Below, in pieces: positions 20,381-31,319 of a stretch of 64,000 nucleotides of DNA. This stretch comes from Archivesica marissinica (lineage: Eukaryota; Mollusca; Bivalvia; Venerida; Vesicomyidae). The position numbers and the translations under genes were made by a program. Each line of letters starts with the position of its first letter. The first letter of the stretch is position 1. The stretch is from contig CM026404.1 in the NCBI GenBank assembly GCA_014843695.1, forward strand, positions 88,015,236 to 88,079,235. The letters are read 5' to 3'. The notes beneath the pieces are model-generated. The model had not been told where the DNA came from. It searched no databases and saw only the letters and a list, made by a program, of their open reading frames with translations.

Positions 20381-20908
20381 TTAAAGCGACATTACATCGC
20401 AACGAGCATATACAATGCATTTTTTGACGTATAAATGCGTTGCTACTACAAATTCTTCCGAATACATTCTAACACTAACATTGAATCAATTAAGTGTTTT
20501 TGTGATCTACAAACTTTCGAAATTGAAAGTAGGATTTCATATAACGATCAACCACGCTCCTGAAATGACGTTTGTTTGTCATCGGAGTCAATACTAAACA
20601 CGAGATAATGCCGTTTAAAGATAATTTAACTAAGACTAGTCTACACATAAATATACATAGGCACACATGTGAGATATAACGGTACATATGTACCATAAAT
20701 CGTGTTATTCAGGATACACGAGTTGTATTATGCATGAATGTCGACACTATTTACATTATTTTGTTATGTTAACAAACCGCGTACACGACGTTTGCTTATT
20801 AGTTGAAATACTCAGTATGTGAGGCAAATATTTGGAAAACAATATAGATCTAATAGGAAAATACATTCTGTAGAAATTTGCGTTTTCACTAATGTAGTGT
20901 CGCTTTAA
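20381..20908 (+). mobile_element. MITE-H, complete copy
   Basis: Best copy of the family: TTAA AGCGACATTACATCGCA at the left and TAATGTAGTGTCGCT TTAA at the right. It is 528 bp including both TTAA and has no transposase. Its termini differ from MITE-G (AGCAGCATTACATCG) at few positions, so the families are related. Confidence 0.9.
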
Positions 20909-20994
20909 ATTTACAAGAAACGATTTACAACAATATTGAGCGCACATCTGATGCCCACACGGCAACATATTTTTATTTTAAAGGAACATCGGAT

Positions 20995-23900
20995 GTCGTG
21001 TGATTATTCTTTAAACTAGGCAGTATTTGTATCACGGGTAAACGTGTGGTTATTCTTTAAACTAGACAGTATTTGTACCACGGGTAAATGTGTGGTTATT
21101 CTTTAAACTAGGCAGTATTTGTATCACGGGTAAACGTGTGGTTATTCTTTAAACTAGACAGTATTTGTACCACGGGTAAATGTGTGGTTATTCTTTAAAC
21201 TAGGCAGTATTTGTATCACGGGTAAACGTGTGGTTATTCTTTAAACTAGACAGTATTTGTACCACGGGTAAATGTGTGGTTATTCTTTAAACTAGGCAGT
21301 ATTTGTATCACGGGTAAACGTGTGGTTATTCTTTAAACTAGACAGTATTTGTACCACGGGTAAATGTGTGGTTATTCTTTAAACTAGGCATTATTTGTAT
21401 CACGGGTAAACGTGTGGTTATTCTTTAAACTAGACAGTATTTGTACCACGGGTAAATGTGTGGTTATTCTTTAAACTAGGCAGTATTTGTATCACGGGTA
21501 AACGTGTGGTTATTCTTTAAACTAGACAGTATTTGTACCACGGGTAAATGTGTGGTTATTCTTTAAACTAGACAGTATTTGTATCACGGGTAAATGTGTG
21601 GTTATTCTTTAAACTAGGCAGTATTTGTATCGCGGGTAAACGTGTTGTTATTCTTTAAACTAGACAGTATTTGTAGCACGGGTAAACGTGTGGTTATTCT
21701 TTAAACTAGGCAGTATTTGTATCACGGGTAAACGTGTGGTTATTCTTTAAACTAGGCAGTATTTGTATCACGGGTAAACGTGTGGTTATTCGTTAAACTA
21801 GGCAGTATTTGTATCACGGGTAAACGTGTGGTTATTCTTTAAACTAGACAGTATTTGTAGCACGGGTAAACGTGTGGTTATTCTTTAAACTAGACAGTAT
21901 TTATATCACGGGTAAACGTGTGGTTATTCTTTAAACTAGACAGTATTTATATCACGGGTAAACGTGTGGTTATTCTTTAAACTAGACAGTATTTATATCA
22001 CGGGTAAACGTGTGGTTATTCTTTAAACTAGACAGTATTTGTACACGGGTAAACGTGTGGTTATTCTTTAAACTAGACAGTATTTGTAGCACGGGTAAAC
22101 GTGTGGTTATTCTTTAAACTAGACAGTATTTGTAGCACGGGTAAATGTGTGGTTATTCGTTAAACTAGGCAGTATTTGTATCACGGGTAAACGTGTGGTT
22201 ATTCTTTAAACTAGGCAGTATTTGTATCGCGGGTAAATGTGTGGTTATTCTTTAAACTAGACAGTATTTGTACCACGGGTAAATGTGTGGTTATTCTTTA
22301 AACTAGACAGTATTTGTACCACGGGTAAATGTGTGGTTATTCTTTAAACTAGGCAGTATTTGTATCACGGGTAAACGTGTGGTTATTCTTTAAACTAGGC
22401 AGTATTTATATCACGGGTAAACGTGTGGTTATTCTTTAAACTAGACAGTATTTGTATCGCGGGTAAATGTGTGGTTATTCTTTAAACTAGACAGTATTTG
22501 TACCACGGGTAAATGTGTGGTTATTCTTTAAACTAGACAGTATTTGTACCACGGGTAAATGTGTGGTTATTCTTTAAACTAGGCAGTATTTGTATCACGG
22601 GTAAACGTGTGGTTATTCTTTAAACTAGGCAGTATTTATATCACGGGTAAACGTGTGGTTATTCTTTAAACTAGACAGTATTTGTATCGCGGGTAAATGT
22701 GTGGTTATTCTTTAAACTAGACAGTATTTGTACCACGGGTAAATGTGTGGTTATTCTTTAAACTAGACAGTATTTGTACCACGGGTAAATGTGTGGTTAT
22801 TCTTTAAACTAGGCAGTATTTGTATCACGGGTAAACGTGTGGTTATTCTTTAAACTAGGCAGTATTTGTATCACGGGTAAACGTGTGGTTATTCTTTAAA
22901 CTAGCAGTATTTGTATCACGGGTAAACGTGTGGTTATTCGTTAAACTAGGCAGTATTTGTATCACGGGTAAACGTGTGGTTATTCGTTAAACTAGGCAGT
23001 ATTTGTATCACGGGTAAACGTGTGGTTATTCGTTAAACTAGGCAGTATTTGTATCACGGGTAAACGTGTGGTTATTCGTTAAACTAGGCAGTATTTGTAT
23101 CACGGGTAAACGTGTGGTTATTCGTTAAACTAGGCAGTATTTGTATCACGGGTAAACGTGTGGTTATTCGTTAAACTAGGCAGTATTTGTATCACGGGTA
23201 AACGTGTGGTTATTCGTTAAACTAGGCAGTATTTGTATCACGGGTAAACGTGTGGTTATTCGTTAAACTAGGCAGTATTTGTATCACGGGTAAACGTGTG
23301 GTTATTCTTTAAACTAGGCAGTATTTGTATCACGGGTAAACGTGTGGTTATTCGTTAAACTAGACAGTATTTGTATCACGGGTAAACGTGTGGTTATTCG
23401 TTAAACTAGGCAGTATTTGTATCACGGGTAAACGTGTGGTTATTCGTTAAACTAGGCAGTATTTGTATCACGGGTAAACGTGTGGTTATTCGTTAAACTA
23501 GGCAGTATTTGTATCACGGGTAAACGTGTGGTTATTCGTTAAACTAGGCAGTATTTGTATCACGGGTAAACGTGTGGTTATTCGTTAAACTAGGCAGTAT
23601 TTGTATCACGGGTAAACGTGTGGTTATTCTTTAAACTAGGCAGTATTTGTATCACGGGTAAACGTGTGGTTATTCGTTAAACTAGGCAGTATTTGTATCA
23701 CGGGTAAACGTGTGGTTATTCGTTAAACTAGGCAGTATTTGTATCACGGGTAAACGTGTGGTTATTCGTTAAACTAGGCAGTATTTGTATCACGGGTAAA
23801 CGTGTGGTTATTCGTTAAACTAGGCAGTATTTGTATCACGGGTAAACGTGTGGTTATTCGTTAAACTAGGCAGTATTTGTATCACGGGTAAACGTGTGGT

Positions 23901-24692
23901 TATTCGTTAAACTAGGCAGTATTTGTATCACGGGTAAACGTGTGGTTATTCGTTAAACTAGGCAGTATTTGTATCACGGGTAAACGTGTGGTTATTCGTT
24001 AAACTAGGCAGTATTTGTATCACGGGTAAACGTGTGGTTATTCGTTAAACTAGGCAGTATTTGTATCACGGGTAAACGTGTGGTTATTCGTTAAACTAGG
24101 CAGTATTTGTATCACGGGTAAACGTGTGGTTATTCGTTAAACTAGGCAGTATTTGTATCACGGGTAAACGTGTGGTTATTCGTTAAACTAGGCAGTATTT
24201 GTATCACGGGTAAACGTGTGGTTATTCGTTAAACTAGGCAGTATTTGTATCACGGGTAAACGTGTGGTTATTCGTTAAACTAGGCAGTATTTGTATCACG
24301 GGTAAACGTGTGGTTATTCGTTAAACTAGGCAGTATTTGTATCACGGGTAAACGTGTGGTTATTCGTTAAACTAGGCAGTATTTGTATCACGGGTAAACG
24401 TGTGGTTATTCGTTAAACTAGGCAGTATTTGTATCACGGGTAAACGTGTGGTTATTCGTTAAACTAGGCAGTATTTGTATCACGGGTAAATGTGTGGTTA
24501 TTCGTTAAACTAGGCAGTATTTGTATCACGGGTAAATGTGTGGTTATTCGTTAAATTAGGCAGTATTTGTATCACGGGTAAACGTGTGGTTATTCGTTAA
24601 ACTAGGCAGTATTTGTATCACGGGTAAATGTGTGGTTATTCGTTAAACTAGGCAGTATTTGTATCACGGGTAAATGTGTGGTTATTCTTTAA
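20995..24692 (+). repeat. 46-bp satellite with higher-order domains (about 80 copies)
   Basis: Unit GTGTGGTTATTCTTTAAACT, then AGACAGTATTTGTACCACGG and GTAAAT. Three domains are visible. At 20995-21540 two variants alternate (GACAG..ACCAC..AAAT and GGCAG..ATCAC..AAAC), a 92-bp dimer. At 22210-22855 a five-unit pattern of 230 bp repeats nearly three times. From 22930 to the end, a single TTCGTTAAACTAGGCAG variant is nearly homogeneous. No coding potential. Confidence 0.97.
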
Positions 24693-24819
24693 AGCAATTC
24701 AATACAATGCTCATGCCAGCCCCTAGTTGTTCTATACCCTTGCTGCTTTCAAACTATTAACCCAACTTATTTTTCATTACTTTCTTATATCTATGCTTTT
24801 AACTACTCATATGTTTTAA

Positions 24820-26070
24820 CTTCTTTGCGGTTTTTGACGCGCAACATCTACAGCCCGCCGTGAGGTGTTTGACATTACAGATAAACGTCAACCATTTTTT
24901 ATATGAAACAAGGCGTCCGCCAGGGAGGCACTGAGACTGGCATGTTGTCCACTCCTTTCCGCATAGTGTGTATCAATACACTATATAATTATGTATCTGA
25001 TGTGTGTATTTTGTCAACAAAATATGGACACCCTTCGTTTGCAGACGCTAATATTATGCTAATCGCTAGTTCACCTACAGAGTTGCAGAGTCTAGTCGAT
25101 ATAGTCTATTGTTTTGTTTGCATATGATAGTGTAGCACCGCCATTCAGAAATCCTCCACTATCACCTTCTCAATGAAAGTATAACATCCAGCTCTATGTA
25201 CCATGTGCCTTGAAAACTTGCTAGACCAGGTTAATAGCACCGCCATTCAGAAATCCCGCACTATCACCTCAATGAAAGTAAAACATCTCGCTCTCTGCAT
25301 CATGTGCCTTGAAAACTTGCTAGAACAGGTTAATAGGACCGCCATTCAGAAATCCCGCACTATCACCTTCTCAATGAAAGTAAAACATCTAGCTCTCTGT
25401 ACGTACCATGTGCCTTGAAAACTTGCTTGAACAGGTTAATAGCACCGCCATTCAGAAATCCCGCACTATCACCTTCTCAATGAAAGTAAAACATCTCGCT
25501 CTCTGCATCATGTGCCTTGAAAACTTGCTAGAACAGGTTAATAGGACCGCCATTCAGAAATCCCGCACTATCACCTTCTCAATGAAAGTAAAACATCCCG
25601 CTCTCTGCATCATGTTCCTTGAAAACTTGCTAGAACAGGTTAATACTATAATTCATTAAGGTATAAGGCAAGCATGTCCTTAAACATTCCTATTTCTAAA
25701 CGTTGTCAGAAAACATCTTGGATATAGAGTACATCCACATGGACTTAATTCTCTGGTCGCCGCATGTGTACAAGGAACTTGTCGTCGAGATAGCTCTGTA
25801 CAGATCGGAACTATGGAACAATATGACGACTGCAGACGTAATGGTATTATGTCGTCTGCAACATTTCATTTATAAATTGATACAATGTTTACATATACTA
25901 ACTAGATCAGAAATATCTAAATGAATGTCATGGTGATATCGACTTGGTGCGGATATTGACAGACGAAAGCTAATATTTTAGTAACAAAATAAGGTCCTTC
26001 TGTTGGATTCAACATAGAAACGTTCTACCTTCATATTTATAGTAGAGCTATATAGTATAGTACTGGCTCC
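24820..26070 (+). mobile_element. LINE (non-LTR retrotransposon) reverse transcriptase remnant
   Basis: At 24903 the frame reads KQGVRQGG, the RT block that precedes the LSP motif in intact elements. It is followed by HPSFADANIMLIASSPTELQ, equivalent to the catalytic YADD/FADD box with the second Asp lost (ADAN). After an internal array (25128-25650) homology resumes at about 25790 with SELWNNMTTADVMVLCRLQH and LTRSEISK, then in another frame YRLGADIDRRKLIF: the post-RT region of invertebrate LINEs. Frameshifts and stops make it non-functional. Confidence 0.85.
25128..25650 (+). repeat. 102-bp tandem repeat inside the LINE (5 copies)
   Basis: CATGTGCCTTGAAAACTTGC recurs at 25202, 25301, 25407 and 25509, and as CATGTTCCTT at 25611. 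Spacings are 99, 106, 102 and 102 bp. As 102 is 34 codons, the frame stays open (LENLLEQVN..AIQKSRTIT). The array separates two parts of the LINE coding sequence, so it arose by duplication of, or insertion into, the element. Confidence 0.92.
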
Positions 26071-26194
26071 GGGGTTATAAAACATTTCTCAAATCTCAAA
26101 CTCAGACTCAAGTGGTATGATTGGTTTAGTTCGAGATTTTATCCTGTCTCAACCATTCAGAATTTGAACTTGAAAACAAGTTGTATAACATCTA

Positions 26195-27198
26195 GGTCTG
26201 GATTATTACATGTTTAATAGAGTCATGTACCACTGGATTATTACATGTTTAATAGAGTCATGTAGAACTGGATTATTACATGTTTAATAGAGTCATGTAG
26301 AACTGGATTATTACATGTTTAATAGAGTCATGTAGATCTGGATTATTACATGTTTAATATAGTCATGTAGATCTGGATTATTACATGTGTAATAGAGTCA
26401 TGTACCACTGTATTATTACATGTTTAATAGAGTCATGTAATGTTTAATAGAGTCATGTATAACTGGATTATTACATATTTAATAGAGTCATGTACCACTG
26501 GATTATTACATGTTTAATAGAGTCATGTAATGTTTAATAGAGTCATGTAGAACTGGATTATTACATGTTTAATAGAGTCATGTATAACTGGATTATTACA
26601 TATTTAATAGAGTCATGTACCACTGGATTATTACATGTTTAATAGAGTCATGTAATGTTTAATAGAGTCATGTAGAACTGGATTATTACATGTTTAATAG
26701 AGTCATGTAGAACTGGATTATTACATGTTTAATAGAGTCATGTATAACTGGATTATTACATATTTAATAGAGTCATGTACCACTGGATTATTACATGTTT
26801 AATAGAGTCATGTAATGTTTAATAGAGTCATGTAGAACTGGATTATTACATGTTTAATAGAGTCATGTAGAACTGGATTATTACATGTTTAATAGAGTCA
26901 TGTAATGTTTAATAGAGTCATGTATAACTGCATTATTACATGTTTAATAGAGTCATGTAGATCTGGATTATTACATGTTTAATAGAGTCATGTAATGTTT
27001 AATAGAGTCATGTACCACTGGATTATTACATGTTTAATAGAGTCATGTAGAACTGGATTATTACATGTTTAATAGAGTCATGTACCACTGGATTATTACA
27101 TGTTTAATAGAGTCATGTACCACTGGATTATTACATATTTAATAGAGTCATGTACCACTGGATTATTACATGTTTAATAGAGTCATGTAGAACTGGAT
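26195..27198 (+). repeat. 35-bp minisatellite with inserted 19-20 bp sub-unit
   Basis: Unit GATTATTACATGTTTAATAG then AGTCATGTAGAACTG. At intervals of a few units a shortened copy (ATGTTTAATAGAGTCATGTA) is inserted, giving a loose higher-order pattern. It ends abruptly at a T-rich stretch. Confidence 0.95.
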
Positions 27199-27570
27199 TT
27201 TTTTTCTCTCTAAGCCTTTCCATTTCTGTGTTAATATTGAATGTTATTAACCATCTCCGCACTGAATTTTTCGCATACTGACATATGTCAAGATAGATAG
27301 ATAGATAGGTACTGTATATAATTCGCCAATATAAATACTTATACTTGACATTAACAACTAAACCCCTTTCTCCATGTTTCTATGTTTTATTTGAATTATT
27401 GGCCCAACTACAATGTTTAGAAATATAGACTTGAGTTTGAATTGGCATGGCTAATTAATTCATCTCTAAAGTAATTGATTATAGATTTAATTGTATGTAA
27501 CCAATATTGACAATAAGAAACGGACACTTTATTTCTCTATTGTACACAATTATATTTTGAGTTAATATCT
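27199..27570. other. unannotated stretch
   Basis: Includes a short GATA run near 27290-27307. No gene or larger element recognised. Confidence 0.4.
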
Positions 27571-27793
27571 GTGTGTGTTTTACGTTTATTTATCGTCGCT
27601 ACCGGTTGCGCATATGAGCGACGCCTCCTGGAGAGATTAGTCATTTTAGATGTTGGAGGATAGTGCAATGATACAGACAGAGACCCATTCCAGAGTCTCC
27701 TCTGGTTCCCATCTGAAAGACGGTTCATTTTATTATGGTCAGACGGTGGATTACCAATCCAATGTGTTAACCACTGGACCACATATCTGTATG
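27571..27793 (-). mobile_element. SINE A with two internal deletions
   Basis: On the minus strand the head is short (anticodon arm joined to CACCGTCTGACC), and about 60 bp is missing between AGATGGGA and ACCAGAGGAGACTCTGGAAT. The tail is intact. Confidence 0.85.
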
Positions 27794-28000
27794 TGGTTAA
27801 TATGTAGTGTTTAGTAGACTATTATATACATAAGCTATGCAGAAGGAGCACAGCTTCTGATGACATAGTTAACCTTGATTTGATCGCGAAATTAACTGAT
27901 GGTAAGAAACAATTTCCATTTACACAAACAATCAAATAACATATAATTTTATATGAAACACCAAAATATACACAACACATAAATGTGGAAACTATTAATA

Positions 28001-28182
28001 TACAGTCAAACCTGTCCTAAGCAGCCAGTCAAGGGAATCGCAGAAAGTGGCTGCTTAGCACAGGTGGCTGCTTAATAGAGGTCAAATGCATAGTAAAACA
28101 ACATATTGGGAATCTGGAAACTGGCTGCTTAATACAGGTTGGCTGCTTAATAGAGGTGACCACTAACACAGGTGTGACTGTA
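28001..28182. mobile_element. 182-bp MITE with CAGTCAAACCTGT-type ends
   Basis: TACAGTCAAACCTGT at the left and ACAGGTGTGACTGTA at the right are inverted repeats with one mismatch in 15, including the TA at each end. The interior repeats GTGGCTGCTTA and GGCTGCTTAATAGAGGT several times. It is too short to encode a transposase. TA ends would fit a Tc1/mariner-like or similar superfamily, which I cannot resolve. Confidence 0.85.
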
Positions 28183-28689
28183 AAGTGTTTTGTCATTTAT
28201 GGTCGATATTGTGTTGTGTAAAATAATATATCTTTCAAGAGCTTCATTAATTAACCAATGCATACATCACTAAGCTCAAGTTTCTATTGGGCCAATACTG
28301 ATATTTAATTTACAGAAAATGAAGCCCATCGGCCATACTCTAGTTCTCTATTTGCAATGTATTTGTTCTGAGTCAATAGTTGACATATATTAGAGGTTAT
28401 TCCGCCTTTAATGTAGATGGTGACAATCTTCTAAGCTTTCCTCACAAACGTTATTAATATTTCTGTTACATGCATCTGCAAAAAATGTCTTTGGAACGTA
28501 AATCAGGAATTTACGCTTAGAAAGTAGTAGAACTCACCTAGATGGTCGATAACGAATATATCATAACTTCATAAATACAATGATATGCATAGAGTTAGTG
28601 AAAGAAATTTCCATCTCCCGCTGTTTTCCAACAGTGAAAGTTGGCATTTTCTCTGTCACTGCTAGAGCTTCCTATTCCTCCGCGGTTAG
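28183..28689. other. unannotated stretch
   Basis: No feature recognised. The ORF from 28580 runs into the dispersed element that follows. Confidence 0.4.
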
Positions 28690-28873
28690 ATTTTGTATTT
28701 TAGCTATTTTCGGATTATCATTCACAGTTAATTCTAAAGTAATATATTTTAATGAATGTCATGCGTTGTCTGTAGTTTTTAATTTTAACAGCAAATATAA
28801 ACAAACTTGAAAAGCAAACTATTTCTTACAGCAGAAGTGGTTGTGCGGTTATGTATTGCAGTGCAATGAGGCT

Positions 28874-29128
28874 CCCGACGTATATTTAGACAAATTTATT
28901 TTTAGCTCGATTGCGAAACAAGTTATTTCAACTTATATAAATCACTCTCGAGACCTCATTCCTGATGGAATCCATCACCACGAGGGAGAGAGAAGAGGCA
29001 ATGTGGAATGTAAATGCCTTGCTTAAGGGCACAATCGTAACGGCTCCAGTGGGGCTCGAACTCCGGACCTTTCGCACCTGAAGCGAACACTTCCACTGCG
29101 CTATCACGACTTCCACTTGGCCCGACGT
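28874..29128 (-). mobile_element. SINE B, full length, with TSD, inside element V
   Basis: CCCGACGT at 28874-28881 and 29121-29128. The minus-strand head (GTGGAAGTCGTGATAGCGCA) has a shortened stretch before the anticodon arm. The body is intact and the tail reads AAATAAATTTGTC. Comparison with the empty site near 61100 confirms the boundaries. Confidence 0.95.
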
Positions 29129-29207
29129 GGCAGTTAAAATGAATTAAATTTGATACCAACTATTATAATTATTAGTAACAATCATTGGAAATCATAAAAG
29201 ACACAGA

Positions 29208-29361
29208 ATAGTTGTGTTTATTAGTGTAAGATAGGATTTTATTTCATGGTCATGATCACCGAAATATGTATCTATCAGCTAAATCCACTTGTGGAAATAC
29301 AAATTGCGGTGACCACTCGATGAAAATAAAAATCCTATCTTACACTAATAAACACAACTAT
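29208..29361. repeat. inverted repeat at the end of element V
   Basis: ATAGTTGTGTTTATTAGTGT plus AAGATAGGATTTTATTTCAT on the left is mirrored by a right arm ending ACACTAATAAACACAACTAT. Arms are about 40 bp with a loop of about 70 bp. In the second copy (61159-61270) most of the right arm is deleted. Confidence 0.9.
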
Positions 29362-29389
29362 CCTCTATATAGTTAACCGGACTTTCTTT

Positions 29390-30095
29390 GGGTACGTGTA
29401 TTTATCGTCGGCCCCTGATTAATCGGGGCTCCAGAAACATAATAGTATCTTAATTTGTTGGATGATAATGTAAGATACACAAGCTGCTACAAGGCCATAG
29501 GCATCTCTGCTTCTTTTAGATGGCCGATGTATATCACCAATACATCGGTTTATTGACCCATCTGAAACACTGTTAATATTAGTAGAGTCAAACGATGGAT
29601 CGCGGATTTGTGGAGGTCGTGATAGCGCAGTGGATGAGCGTTCGTTTCAGGTGCGAAAGTATTCATATACTATTATAGTACATATTATGTGTAAAACAGT
29701 ACTATGTTCCCTTTCATCTGTTCGTTTTGTTTTCAATTTACTGTGTTTATTATGTGCATGTATCTCGTCATATAGTGGAATAAAAAAATATATACCTAGC
29801 TATCTATCTTTCAAATCTTTCAAAGTGGAAGTCGTGATAGCGCAGTGGATGCACTTTCGCTTCAGGTGCGAAAGGTCCGGAGTTCCAGCCCCGCTGGAGC
29901 CGTTACGATTGTGCCCTTAGGCAAGACAATTAAACTCCACGTTGCTTCTTCTCTCCCTCGTGGTGATGGATTCCATCAGGAATGAGGTCTCGAGAGTGAT
30001 TTATATAAGTTGTAAGAACTTGTTTAGCAATCGAGCTAAAATGATTTTACGATGGATCGAGCCTTCTACCCCTGGATTCTCAGTTGAACTGATTT
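29390..30095 (-). mobile_element. diverged SINE A relative, split by SINE B
   Basis: On the + strand the order mirrors SINE A in reverse: GTATTTATCGTCG tail, a changed body, GACCCATCTGAAACACTGTT, then AACGATGGATCG. The head resumes after the insertion at 30049 as CGATGGATCGAGCC and CCCCTGGATTCTCAGT, corresponding to GGGATCGAACC..CCCTGGATTACCAGTCC of SINE A. Conserved ends with an altered middle suggest an older subfamily. Confidence 0.65.
29592..30059 (+). mobile_element. SINE B insertion with duplicated head and 11-bp TSD
   Basis: ACGATGGATCG at 29592-29602 and 30049-30059 encloses 446 bp. First comes a SINE B head cut after the anticodon arm (29611-29660), then about 165 bp of unrelated AT-rich DNA, then a complete SINE B (from about 29826). 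The outer TSD suggests all three parts entered together, for example from one read-through RNA, but a later internal insertion is also possible. Confidence 0.8.
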
Positions 30096-30512
30096 GGGTA
30101 CGTAATAAATACAAGGACACGAGATCATGACGACATTAGCAATAATACATCACGCATACAATCTAGCGTATCTATAGCACGTCCTACCCATCACTGTATC
30201 TGGCATTAGGTCAATAGGAGAAAATAACATAACATTCTTTTGCCTGGGAAAATATCTCATCATAAAACAAATGGAATGAACTCTTATCATGTTGTGAAGT
30301 ATGAACACTCATTTGAATGTATTGAAAAACGTTATCAAAATTTAGTTATTACAGCTTGTCTCTTCAAATCCTTATATTTCATTATGCCCTCCTTGACTCT
30401 GTATAAACTTGACGAGTATTGTATATTAAGGTATACGACCTGGTGAAAATAAAAGCATGCGAGTATGAATACAGTTTTCCTGATTGTAACTTGTCAAATA
30501 AAATTTAACATG
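30096..30512. other. unannotated stretch
   Basis: No gene or repeat recognised. Confidence 0.4.
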
Positions 30513-30720
30513 TGGGCGTCCGTTGTCCAGTGGTATAGAGTCGGATTTGGAATGAAACGGTCCCGGGCTCGCTACTTGGTCAAGCCTAGTATAGTGTTAT
30601 TGAGCATGCCACCTCACACACATTGCTTAATACTGGTTAACCACTTAGGTCGGCTAAGCCTGCTCAGAAAAAAAACATGCATAGATCCGCGCAAGGGGTT
30701 TGACATTTATGGAACAAACA
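30513..30720 (+). mobile_element. SINE E (Pro-like head)
   Basis: Head GGGCGTCCGTTGTCCAGTGG, anticodon loop TTTGGAA (TGG, Pro-like) and a decayed B-box. The body carries CACCTCACACACATTGCTTA, ACTGGTTAACCACTTAGGTC and GCGCAAGGGGTTTGACATTT. It matches 62849-63028 throughout. Confidence 0.85.
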
Positions 30721-31246
30721 TATACCACAATGGTCTGCAATACTTTATATGTACATATCGTACTCTACAAAAGGACATTTTGTAACACACTATATGGATG
30801 CTCTTCTCTTCTGATTGAAAAACAATAGCTGTTTTGAATTAAATAGCCATTATAACATACCTTGTTTTTCCGTTCTCACATGAGGATGACGATTGATTTT
30901 ATTCCGTAATCGTGTTATGTTGTATTACACAGTGATCACCGCACAGCCACAATTTAATTTGCTGTGATACAAGCTGTCAGTAACATATCGGTTACATACA
31001 TCCGTGCCATCCCGCACAAACTTATCAATCAGTGTCCACTGCTTCTTATCCAATGATTCTGAGAAATTCCCGAGCACTCTTCACAGTTGTTCAACAACCA
31101 ATAAATGTATACGGTGCCTGCAATGATAGAACACTAAGTCTTACTGGAATACCAAGAGAATACGCCGATGCATTAGAAGTTGTTGTGCGTTGTCCATTGC
31201 CGTGTAAGACTAGTGTTCAGTTTGCACTTACGTACTATCGGCTTGT
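30721..31246. other. unannotated stretch with 72-codon ORF
   Basis: The ORF at 31032-31250 (+) has normal-looking composition but no motif I recognise, and its end runs into MITE-H. I do not call it a gene. Confidence 0.35.
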
Positions 31247-31313
31247 TTAAAGCGACACTACATTAGTGAAAACGCAAATTTCTACAGAATGTATTTTCCT
31301 ATTATATGGTATA
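31247..31313 (-). mobile_element. MITE-H, right end only, cut by satellite
   Basis: TTAA AGCGACACTACATTAGTG then AAAACGCAAATTTCTACAGA is the inverted right terminus of MITE-H. Homology ends at the start of the 35-bp satellite at about 31315. Confidence 0.85.
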
Positions 31314-31319
31314 GTTCGT

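Larger units (their letters stand above)
28690..29387. repeat. dispersed element V, copy 1 (interrupted by SINE B)
   Basis: Matches 60918-61285: TTTTGTATTTTAGC, GTTGTCTGTAGTTTTTAATT, AGAAGTGGTTG, then after the SINE GTGGCAGTTAAAATGAATTA and the inverted-repeat part. The second copy runs straight across the SINE position, so it serves as a natural empty site. Confidence 0.75.

Noticed and set aside
31032..31250. 72-codon ORF as a gene
   Set aside because: No motif, no neighbouring exons, and the 3' end overlaps a MITE-H terminus.
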